Shown: piece by piece, positions 11,163 to 20,643 of the stretch
How positions within the stretch are numbered: the stretch's first letter is position 1
How the letters are laid out: each line of letters begins with the position of its first letter
NCBI GenBank assembly: GCA_015832175.1
Contig: WJXW01000002.1
Coordinates: forward strand, 806,001 to 870,000
Length of the DNA stretch: 64,000 nt
Origin: Paraphaeosphaeria minitans
Taxonomy: Eukaryota > Ascomycota > Dothideomycetes > Pleosporales > Didymosphaeriaceae
Direction of reading: 5' to 3'
Position numbers and translations under genes: made by a program
The notes under the pieces: generated by a model
What the model was told of the DNA's origin: nothing
Databases searched by the model: none
Seen by the model: the letters and a program-made list of their open reading frames with translations, nothing else

Positions 11163-12452
11163 ATGTCGTCGCAAGAGGCTACCGACGACTCACGCCCCGC
11201 AGTCCCTCCCCGGAGCTCGCGGCGTGACTCGACTTCAAACTCGACGTCGCATCGCGATTCTCTGTATCGCGCGTCGCCCCAGACCTCGCCCGTCCAGCCA
11301 GCGCATCCTGTCGTCGCCGAGTCCTCCTCCGAGCCTCCAGTGGCGCCTGCAGTCCCCGAAAAGTCGGTGCAACAACAACAGCAACAACCGGCCCCCACCG
11401 GCCAGCCAACGCAGGCGCAACAGGTGCACAACCTGTTCCCAGCCACAGCGGCTCCCGAGACGATCAAGACAAAGCACCAGGAGCTGCAGGAGGGCGACGC
11501 GCACTGGAAATGGAAAGTCGGCTTCCGCGCGATCAGCATCATTGTGGGGCTCATCGGCATCGGATGTGCTGCATGGATCACCGCTCGTTACATCAACAGT
11601 AACAATGGGTACTCTTCCTCCTCGAGCTCGTATTACTACTACTATTTCGACGACTTCTTGATTCCTTACACCCTGGTCACGTTCGTCCTTTCCGTTCTCT
11701 GGAGCGCCGCCTGCGTCATCGCCTTCTTCGCGAGCCGGCCCAACGGCCCCATTCACCCTGGAGCACAAGTCGGCTGCGATCTGCTTCTCTGGCTGGGTTT
11801 CGCTGTCACGGGCGCCTTCGCCGTTGTAGGCACGCTAAGCGTCTATTACTCGGGCAGCGACGACTATTCCTCGTCCTCGGGCGAATATACCCAGGCTAGC
11901 AATGGCACATGGGTTTGGACTTCTAGCAGTTACTCGTCCTCATACTCTTCCTCGAGCCGAAGCTGCGAATCCTACTCTAGCTCCAGCCCGTCGTCTTGTG
12001 CGGCGCAGGATGCTTATTTCAACGCTTTTATGCACTCCAGGGACCAGCGGTACAATCTCGATTTGACGGTGACTGTCTGCCAGTTCATCGCGCTTCTGAT
12101 GCACTTCATGCTCTTCGTGTGGGCGTGTGTCGACACTGCCCGCCGCAATAGCCGTGGCGTGTCCAAGGACGCTGAGAAGCTGGCCGCCGACATCGTCATG
12201 AACATGGTCAAGAACGGAGCAATAATTCCTGCACCGGGCCAGGCGTACTTCGGACCCATGGCACAGCAGGGTCATCCTATGGGAGCAGTACCCATGATGT
12301 ATCCGCCACAGCAGTACTATACTCAACAACAATTCCAAGGTCAGCATCCTGGACAGTACAATGCGCCTACTTTGACTGGAAAGGCTCCGATGCCACAACC
12401 CGCGATGGCCTTAAGTAGTAATGAGAAAAGTGTGGGTGCGCGGTATGCATGA
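11163..12452 (+). CDS. Four-TM MARVEL-like membrane protein
   Basis: Single-exon gene of 429 residues. The start is placed at MSSQEATDD (11163) because the longer open frame upstream is low-complexity leader. Residues 1-110 are cytosolic-looking, Ser/Pro/Gln-rich, with a Q6 run. Four hydrophobic segments lie at about 119-142, 165-190, 204-228 and 300-326, matching the MARVEL-type arrangement. The loops after TM1 and TM3 are rich in Ser and Tyr; the TM3-TM4 loop (about residues 230-285) has repeated SSSY and SSS units and two Cys (CESYSSSSPSSC). The tail is Gln/Pro/Met/Tyr-rich. Fungal MARVEL proteins sit at the plasma membrane or eisosome-like domains; placing it there is inference from topology, not from a family motif. 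Confidence 0.75.
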   Translation: MSSQEATDDSRPAVPPRSSRRDSTSNSTSHRDSLYRASPQTSPVQPAHPVVAESSSEPPVAPAVPEKSVQQQQQQPAPTGQPTQAQQVHNLFPATAAPETIKTKHQELQEGDAHWKWKVGFRAISIIVGLIGIGCAAWITARYINSNNGYSSSSSSYYYYYFDDFLIPYTLVTFVLSVLWSAACVIAFFASRPNGPIHPGAQVGCDLLLWLGFAVTGAFAVVGTLSVYYSGSDDYSSSSGEYTQASNGTWVWTSSSYSSSYSSSSRSCESYSSSSPSSCAAQDAYFNAFMHSRDQRYNLDLTVTVCQFIALLMHFMLFVWACVDTARRNSRGVSKDAEKLAADIVMNMVKNGAIIPAPGQAYFGPMAQQGHPMGAVPMMYPPQQYYTQQQFQGQHPGQYNAPTLTGKAPMPQPAMALSSNEKSVGARYA

Positions 12453-13194
12453 TAAGAAAGAGGAAGGGAGGAAATTTGGCACACGTTTCGATTGCACATT
12501 TCTAGATGATACCCCTCGCATACATAATTTTAATGCCCCTATGTAGAATGTAAAGAGCTCCATGATCTACACATCCCCTTCACTGCGAAATGAAGCAACG
12601 CAATGGAACTAGAACAGGTTGACAAAAGCAGATTGAGAGAAAGTAGTCTTGTTCACAGCAGCTGATGTTTATCAAAAATGTTTTCCCTCATGCGGATGTA
12701 ACGAACCACGCAGGTTCTTGCGTAATCCTCTACGATGCCGCTGGGGAGGTTTTGTGTAGTGCATTGATAGGTACCTGGCAAGTTGACTCTAGCACATTTC
12801 CCACTCATTCCATTAACCTCGATTTTTCTTACCATTGGCCATGTAACGGAGGTAGACGATGCAAATAAAGAGCACAGTAGTGATTAGATGAGGAGCTTGA
12901 ATAGTGCCTATATTATTGGAGTGGAGTGTCTGGAAGGTTTCCTGATGCCTATCCTGAGGATTCTGAACAGAAGTGCAGTTAACCTACTCTGTCCACTTCC
13001 ATGCTCCTAGCCTTAGCCAGAGAGAAAACATGCCTTGGAGGGTACATTCGAAGGGTACTTCTACCTTCGTAACATCCTCCGCTTAGCCTGTGCGCCAGCC
13101 AACGATACTCAAGTCTGAAGACTCCAACTATGGACGATTAAACGACTTTTTTTGAAGCGCATGATCGCACTAACAGACCTACCTGTCCCGACGC
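12453..13194. other. Intergenic, no gene seen
   Basis: About 740 bp of AT-richer sequence between convergent genes. Only short frames without protein-like character. It probably holds the 3' ends of both neighbours. Confidence 0.5.
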
Positions 13195-15695
13195 TCATTT
13201 ACCAGCCAGCTTGAAGGTGTTGCGGGTGTACCCAAACCACTTGTTGACACGGTGGCCCATGGATCGCAACATCACCGGATCCAAATTGGCGTCCGGATGC
13301 GGGCGATGAAAGTTGATCTTCCCCGCCACGTCAACCTTTTCGAAGGACACAATCGAACCACCAGCACCGGTGCTCGTGAAGCCCGCCTCGTTCATGGACC
13401 AGACAAATATGTTCCAATCCAAGCTCTGTATCCGCTCCTCCGGGGTCGTGGGAAACATCAAGCGGAATGCTTTCATGGCTCGCTTGTTCAAGGTAATTTG
13501 GATCGGCGCCACGGATTTTGTGGAAGGGGTTTGGACTGCGGATGACGCGGGCGTATCGCGCGGACCGCCGCGAGTCTTCACCTTGTTCTTGGGAATCGGA
13601 ATGTCCGGGCACTCTAAGCCGCTCGTGCCTTTTGGCAAGGGGAGTCAGACATCGTCATTGGGGATAGTCTTAGACTTTCGGTTCGCAATGTCGTGCAAGA
13701 CTTCATCGTGCTTGGCAGAGAGTAGGGCCAGGTAACCAGCGCTTTTCCACGTGCGGATGGGTCGCATCAACGTCTCGATGTCCCGCTGGGAATATCCAAG
13801 TTTCTGGTTTTGGCCGAGGTAGTAGGCATGAACCGAGCTCCAAAAGTTCTGCAGTGCCGCGTGGGAAGATTCGAGCTTGGCGAGCCACTGCCCATCTCGG
13901 GGGCCACTGGGCATCGGCGTCTTTTGGAACTTCTTCATCGTGGAGGCAAACACATATCCCGTGGTACGATCTTGACTCTGGACCTTGAATTGCCTCCAAG
14001 CGAATCGATGTTCGGTCTTCGTGATCTCGTTGAGATTGCGTATTGTGCATTTTGGAAAGTGCATGCGAACCGCAGTGAGAAGTTCTATGATCGTCGCAAA
14101 ATCACTCAGCTTGTCATACAGTAGCTCGTCCAACCTCGAGCGCTCTGACTTGCTGGCGGATGCCAGATGTTCGTCCAGGTATTTGAAGAGCATGGCGTAT
14201 GGAAAACGCGTCTGGTCCTCAGGGTCCCCCTGAAGTTGCATGATGACCCACCAGAGAGGGTCTTCGCGGAAAGCATCTCCCGAGTCTCCTGTTGCGTTCA
14301 AAGTATAGCCAGCCATCTTAGTCTTCGGGTCAAAGGGTTGATGGTTGTACCAACGACTGAAGCCTGGTCGCTGGGAAATTAGATATTGTAATTGCTTCGA
14401 GCGTTCGTGTACCGTATTGACGAGAAGAACTTCCAGTGCACCGAGTGCATCATCGAACTCTTTCGGTAAAGCCTGGCCTCGACAGATGAGGTTGCTGTAT
14501 CGGCGATACATTGACTTGGCATGCTCAAACTCTTCAGAGACACCTAGCCAAAACCAGTGCATGACGAGGTCTCCCATGATCTCGTTACTGATTATCTGGT
14601 AGCCTGCATCGCCGTTCTGATCCTTTTTATCAGGTGAGCTTGACCAACAACTTTGGCATATCTTCGCATGTATGACGGCTCCGTCTGCAACAGTTCGAGA
14701 TGGTCCGCAGTAGCATCCAGTCGAACCTTAACTTTCGCGCTCAGCTGGTCGATATCGAATTCTGGCGGGGCCAAGAAGGGTCCAAAGGTGAAATTCGACC
14801 AGTATGTAGCACCGGACTGCTTGAATCCACCTTCCACATATTGTGTCCAATTCTTTGCACCGGACTCTTCTTGCTCCAATTCAGGACTGCAGATAGACTC
14901 CACCAGCTTGCGAAGGAATCCCATCAAGTAAGCCTGCGCCTCCAGTATAAGACGTCCTCGCGGGAATCCAACGATATCGGCACGATGGGCGGCTTCGTTC
15001 TCCCACGGTATCAATTCTCCGTAGCTATCTCCAAACATGGAGATGCAATTCTTGTTGAAGTGTACTCCGAACATCCCTCCGCCCCAAGCGACAGTGAGTG
15101 CCTGATGGTCGAAGGGCGCCCAATCCGCCGGCGAGAATTGTGCGCGGTTGTGTAGGAGTGCAATCAGCATGGCTGGATCCATAGAGAGTGTCTCCACGTC
15201 CAAGTAGGGAACCAAGTTAACATTCCGATGTTTCTCCCGGTGTTGAGAAACACTCGTTGGTGCATACTCCAACCGTACCCGCGCGTAGTTTTCTTTTGGC
15301 AAAGACGGATCGACCTGGAGAAGTAACGCCGCGCGCTTCGCATGGGATCGATTGCGCCATCGCCGAAGGATTGTGTCGCCTTGGGCTTCGATCGTGGCTT
15401 TGATAAATGAACGATGCTCTGCGGTCCGGCGAACAAAGTCACCAAGGGCCAGTCGTGCTTGATAGTTGTCGAAGGAGCCAATGTAGCAAAACACGTCAAT
15501 CTTTTGAGCCTCGCGTGAATAGTGAGAGAGCTGACACTCAGCACATTCGCACGGCGGGTCAAATATCGGAAACGTAGGCGGTCTCGTTCCCTTGCCTTTG
15601 GCCGCCTCCAAAGTTGCCTGTTGGCGAGAATACACAAGATGTTTTATTGCTTCCATTGCGGGCGAGGAGCGTCTGGTCGTAGGGCGAAGACGCAA
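13195..15695 (-). pseudogene. Fungal hypothetical protein gene, disrupted
   Basis: Three minus-strand frames read as one protein. The first (15695-14592, possible internal start MEAIKHLVYSRQQ at 15656) has a Cys cluster PPCECAECQ, then ILRRWRNRSHAKRAALLL, VPYLDVETLSMDPA, VGFPRGRLILEAQAYLMGFLR and LLQTEPSYMRRYAK. Reading then continues in another frame (NGDAGYQIISNEIMGDLVMH) to 13645, with no convincing intron between, so one frame break lies near 14600. At 13645-13647 an in-frame TGA interrupts it; the same frame resumes as LPLPKGTSGLECPD and ends with a conserved C-terminal module (ERIQSLDWNIFVWSMNEAGF, INFHRPHPDANLDP, NKWFGYTRNTF). That module matches a pattern I recall from large multi-copy fungal families of unknown function (W..F..AM...GF ... 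FHEPHP ... RR.GRRL). Either a young pseudogene, or a gene with a missed intron plus stop readthrough. Confidence 0.6.
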
Positions 15696-16581
15696 CGAAG
15701 CAGATATAACAGTTGAGAAAGCAACCGCAAGTTTAGCGACGCGGGGCGCTCTTTATACAAACGAAGCTGAAAAAGCCAAGAAGGTGAGTGCTCAAGTGAA
15801 GGTGAAGCGACAAGTTTTGGCAGGAGCGTAAGTGAAGACAAACGGCGGGGTGCGGCGTCAAACAGATAAGTCTATGGCGGAAAAGTAAACTCCAGGAACA
15901 TATTTTTTTCGTACCTACCACGTGCGATGTCATGTCAGCGTACCGACGGTATAATTAGATGGCTCCGCAGTGCGTAGAGTCATGGAAAATATCCTCCCCC
16001 ACCGAATCCCTTTCAGATCGCCTGTTTTAGTTTTCTTTCAGCAACTCGCACCTCGCATCTCAATTCCCTGCCATACAAATACATGTTACCTATAACACTC
16101 TCTGGAGATGGCAAGACCACTATAAACCTGTTCTTCAAACTAACTTTCCTCGGAGACTCTATCAATTGTGGTGCTAGAAGTGCCCAATCCCAGCGACTGT
16201 GCTCTTCGTCTCTGCATTGGAACCTGATTAGACGCTCGTTCAGACCCTGCAGCGTGCAAAGAAAATGCCAGCACTCTTCCCACCAGGCCAATGTGTAGAT
16301 ACACGAAAGGCAAAAAAGAAGCATCTGGCGTCCTGACTAAACAATCTGCGGAGGCTTCTCTTAAGACTGGGGCATTATTTGGCATCACCACTCCCACACG
16401 TCACCAGTGCGAGTACGCGTTACGATTATCATGGAATCCTATAAGGAGGCTTTTATGACCGTGATGGAAAATGACGGAGATGGATTCGTACAAAAGTCGT
16501 CTGAAAGACGCTTCCGTTCTTACGATGCAGACTCGTCGTATGATTTCCTTGAAGCGAAGATATAACAGAACTTGCTCCATC
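15696..16581. other. Intergenic, no firm gene
   Basis: About 0.9 kb between the divergent hypothetical gene and the RidA remnant. A 44-codon plus-strand frame starts at about 16431 (MESYKEAFMTVMENDGDG) and stops just before the RidA remnant; I cannot assign it. Nothing else protein-like. Confidence 0.4.
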
Positions 16582-17069
16582 ATGTCGAGCATCAGAACGT
16601 CTCATCTCCAATACTTCAACTACCACAATTTTGGCAACTGTACAAGGAAGAAATGAATTCCGCGCCTCGCAGGCTGTTCGTATTGGGGACTAAATCGACA
16701 TCTCCAGATGGGGCGGCTGGGACCCCAAGACGGAGGAGTTTCTTTCCGCTCTGTCAGATGAGATTGAGCAAGTTTTCTCAAACGTTCAACTCGCGCTTAC
16801 AACTGCTGGGGAAAAGATAGAGAGTGCATCTACAGAGGTTGGGTGTAAATCAACCGTGAAAGGCGAAGACGGGTGACCGGAGTATGGAGGGCACCTCACT
16901 ACGAGCCTGAAGAAATGGTGCCTGGTAAGTCTTACAGATTTATTTTCACTCGCGAGCATTTGCTCACGCTCTTGCCTACAATCAAGTGCCAATTATGACC
17001 GTCGTAGAGGCAAAAGGTTTTTTCGAGGATGTGCGCATCGAGGTCGATGCGACGGAGCATGTGGGCTGA
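16582..17069 (+). pseudogene. RidA/YjgF-family gene, decayed
   Basis: No single frame is long, but successive frames reconstruct a RidA-family protein of the fungal 'YFNY' type: MSSIRTSHLQYFNYHNFGN at the start, then SQAVRIGD, a stop, and IDIS, then GGWDPKTEEF and SDEIEQVFSNVQLALTTAG in one frame. Further on come IYRGWV (where active members have QVYRVNSY), YEPEEMV, and near the end VRIEVDA (where the family has M.VEIEV.A). RidA enzymes deaminate reactive enamine/imine intermediates in metabolism. Here there are at least two in-frame stops and three frame changes, so no functional protein can be made. The GGWDP block is the best preserved. Short introns could explain one frame change but not the stops. 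Confidence 0.8.
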
Positions 17070-17285
17070 TGTCACAGACCCTACTCCTGTATCTCAAGCT
17101 GCTACATTACCGAAAGGACTAAAAGGTTATAAAGAAGATTCTCTCAATAAGTACAGTCGTAGTCAAAGAGATAACCCTGCCTTATAGACATCAGGCTACC
17201 CGAGGACTTGGAACGCCCAGAAAAGAAAAGAAAAAAAAAAGAAAAACAGCATTCGGTTGATGACATCCTCGTGTTCACGAATGCC

Positions 17286-19954
17286 TTATGCCTCCCATTC
17301 CAGGTCGCCACCTTGTTCCTTCATCCTCTTTCGCGGTGGCTCATCGTGATCATCGGTCATCTTGTTCTTCCGCTTGATCTTCGTCTTCTTATTGCCCATG
17401 TCGAACGTAGTGACAAAGTGGTCACGTTCATGAGCAGCCTTGCATTTAGGGTTCTTGCAATGTCTGAAATCTGGACACTGAGGTCGCTCGCAGCCTACCC
17501 CAATCTTCCAGCAGTTGTAGCACGTTTCATTCTTCTCTTCGTCGCACCACGTATTCCACCACTCGTGGTGGCAATTTTTGCAGACCACGCCACGGTGGCC
17601 GCCATCGGGGATATCTTTTGGCTGGTTGATTCGGGTCACGACACGCACGCCAGCTCGAAGTGGAGATCGTGAAGGAGATCGGGATGCGGCGCGAGTTTGG
17701 GGTCGAGTGGGCGCCGGGTTTTGAGGAGATGAATGCAACTGAGTGGCTGGTCATATTAGCTTACGATTTCATGCTCGCGGGACATATACATACCATGCTG
17801 TTCAATATGAGGAAGGTAGGCCCCGCCAGAAATTCCAGTCTGCGGGTGGCGATTACCGGTCTGCTGAAACCCCGCGTTGTCGCTGTTTCGAAACTGGCCG
17901 TTAGACTTAAATAAGCTATTGTTGTTGTTCGTGAAGCGGCTTGAGTCTCCCAAGATTTCGAGATCATCATCGATAAACTGATAGCCCTGACTGACGGACT
18001 GCTGGAGCAATGTGTTTGGATTCGGCTGCGTCGGCTGCGTCGGCTGCGGGAACGTGGGCATAGTTCCTTCAAATAGATTCATAGGAATCATAGGCGAGTT
18101 CCAACCATCGTTGGGACCTGGTTTCTGCGGCAACCGTGGTGTTGACGAGTTCGTGTTCATGGTACGTCGCATTGCGTCAATACCGTGGAGAGCCTCCATC
18201 GGATTTTGGAAGAAGAGTGCTGGTGCCTGATGCATAGGGTTTGGCATGCGAACCTCATTCTGCCCTTTAACTGACTCGTATGCTAGATGAGACTTCTGAA
18301 GTCGTGGCGAGCGTCGAGGAGAAAGCGCCTCCATTTGTGTGTGGTTCTGCATTGCTGAAGTGGCACCTTTTTGGAGGCTGACATTCTGTAGGGTCCCCGT
18401 TGAAAAAATTCCATGATGGTTAGAGGTGGGAAGTAACCTGCCATTGTGGACAGGAGTTTGCATCATAGGGGAAGAATGGGGTTGCATCGTGAAGTCCATA
18501 TTCGTTGCATTTTGCTGCCTTGGAGCCTGGCAACGTTGCCTGAATTCGCGAAACTTCTTCTCAGCAGCAGGTCCTTGGATACTACTCATCGTCGATTTGA
18601 AGTGCTCTTGTATCGCTGATGATCGTACAAATGGATCATCACTTAGTAGTGCAAGATCCAGCTCAGTGGCCTGACCAGACGCGGAATGAGCTCGAGCCTG
18701 CTCGAGAGAATTGGCTATGAACCATTGCTGGAACATGCTCTGGTAAGGCTTTGCATCATTCTGTGGGGTACTGAATCCAGTAGTTAATTGCCGATTGACG
18801 GTTTGCGGAGTGCTCGGGGTAGGGATTGGTGCAGAAGCACTATATTGACCCCTGTCAAGTCTCAAGCCTGGAGTTATAGGCTGTTCAGCCTCATTGTGGT
18901 GGTTCTTCGACGGCGTTGTAGTTGTGAGAGCGTTCTTGTATCTTCGGCCGGTCTGTAGCGGTGTGGTTGCGGACGGTATTCGGGGTATGTTGGTTGAGAT
19001 GCTACCACGACGCGAGGCAGGCATACCATTTTGCGAGACGGTGGCCGAGTTCTCAATATTTCTACTAGTACTTTCCACAGGAGCCTGCCGTTGGAATTGC
19101 GGCGTGTGTGTTGAAGAGTTCCTCGCTGAAACTGAACCACATTCCCTGTTCGGCGTCTGGAGAGGCGGTGCAACTCTATGCTGAGACGATGTCGTTGTGA
19201 CCTGAAACCTGTTAATGAGGTCACTTCTAGCCTTCATAGCCTGCTTGCGTTCATTTTCATATTTCTGTTCGCGCTCTTGCAAGGTCTGCTTCAGCCACTC
19301 AATCTTTTGATCCTTGGTCTTGATCTCGGCACGAAGCTTATCTTCTGTCTCTTCATGGAGCTGGGACTTCGTTCGTTCGACTTGAGCCTTATCTTTGCTA
19401 GCCTTCTCTATCTCAGCTTTCTGTTTTATGAATTTCAATAGAAGAAGCTGTTTGTGTTCTTTTTCTTGTTTCAGCTCGTTGTTCTTGTTGAGGAGCTGTG
19501 CAAGTAAGCTTCCCTTTTCCTTATGAAATTCTTCCCGGATTTCCGCGACCGTCTCATGAGCTGGGGCCTGAGCTGCTTCGACTTTCTTTGCGACTAGAGG
19601 TTCGTAAGCATACCATTAGGGTCTTGAACATGTGAGTAAAAACTTACGGTCTACATTTTGCTTCTCAAGCGTTGTAGACTTATCCAGCGCTGCTTTATTC
19701 GCCTCCAAGGTGTCCTTCAAGGCTTTCTCGAGGCGCTCAGTCTTGCGCCCACACAAAGCCACATGGTTGCCGTAGCTGAACTCAATTCGGGTGTTGTGCT
19801 GTTCTAGATTCTCGTATTTCCTTCTCATTTCTATCTTCTCCTGCGCTCGCCAGTGCGCGCGAGTGAGCGACTCGACACACGTGTCGCAATCGGGGTTGGC
19901 CTGATTCAAAATCCATGATGGAACGGTGCCTCCCGCCGCAAAGAATTCCGCCAT
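17286..19954 (-). CDS. Coiled-coil protein with C-terminal Cys-rich domain
   Basis: I do not recognise a named family. Exon 1 (19954 to about 19649) begins MAEFFAAGGTVPSWIL and carries CDTC and charged helices. After a short intron, a long coiled coil runs through KFIKQKAEIEKASKDKAQ. A Ser/Thr/Pro/Gln/Asn-rich central region of about 450 residues follows, including a QPTQPTQP repeat. A 47-nt intron (GTATGT donor, GCTAAT branch, GACCAG acceptor) links to a last exon encoding an SR-like stretch, then a Cys/His-rich module: CKNCHHEWWNTWC, ETCYNCWKIGVGC, CPDFRHCKNPKCKAAHERDH, and a Lys-rich basic tail. The Cys pattern suggests zinc binding, perhaps nucleic-acid contact, but this is inference. An apparent 26-nt intron at the same place is better explained by the 47-nt one. 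Confidence 0.7.
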
Positions 19955-20643
19955 GTCAATACCCGTGATATTAGAGAGCTAACTGGTCGTTGACAGCCGT
20001 GTCCCGTTCGTGCTGCGCGAGCGCCGCGAGTGTAGTGATTGTGCGAGGCCAAATTCGCGTTCACGCGAGGATAGAGAGCAAAGATTGGGTGATTCCAAGT
20101 AGATAGACGTCGCAAGGAAAGCGTCAGAAATAGAAAGAGCCCATGCTGCTGCGGCTGTGACGTCGACAGTTGATTGGGAGACCGCTGCGTCACGGAGGGC
20201 AACGAAAAGTGAACGACAAGTGTAGGGCCAAACAGGCAGTAAGGCGCTTTGTCGCTACCGGTCTAATCTTCAAGTCATGGTAAAGAGCTTTGGTATGCTT
20301 CTCAACCATAATTTGATCTCAACCAAAGTTTTGGGCGCAGCGCTCTACTCAGCCGTGAAGTACGGAAGAGGCTTGCAACGCCAACGATAGCGGCTGGCTT
20401 ATATGTTACCCCAATGCATACAAATGCTTTAGGTGCCAGTCAGCGGCATAAACCTATGATATAAGCGCATGCGTACCTGCCACTTCGACGACTCATTGAC
20501 AAACGCACCGCCACTGCCCCGCACCGGGCGTCGTGCTGTATCACATAGATGTAAGAAAGGACGGAATCGAAGACAGTAATATCTTCGGTAGCAGCTGATT
20601 CATATTATCATAGAGTATTACGCAATTATATCTGCCTATCCTC
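19955..20643. other. Intergenic, no gene seen
   Basis: About 690 bp between the coiled-coil gene start and the GH3 pseudogene end. It should contain the promoter of the coiled-coil gene. No coding or RNA signal is apparent. Confidence 0.5.

Noticed and set aside
17725..17785. Apparent 26-nt ultra-short intron (GTAAGC...CTCAG) in the coiled-coil gene
   Set aside because: A donor 21 bases upstream (GTATGT) with acceptor GACCAG gives a normal 47-nt intron with a GCTAAT branch site and keeps the Cys-rich frame.
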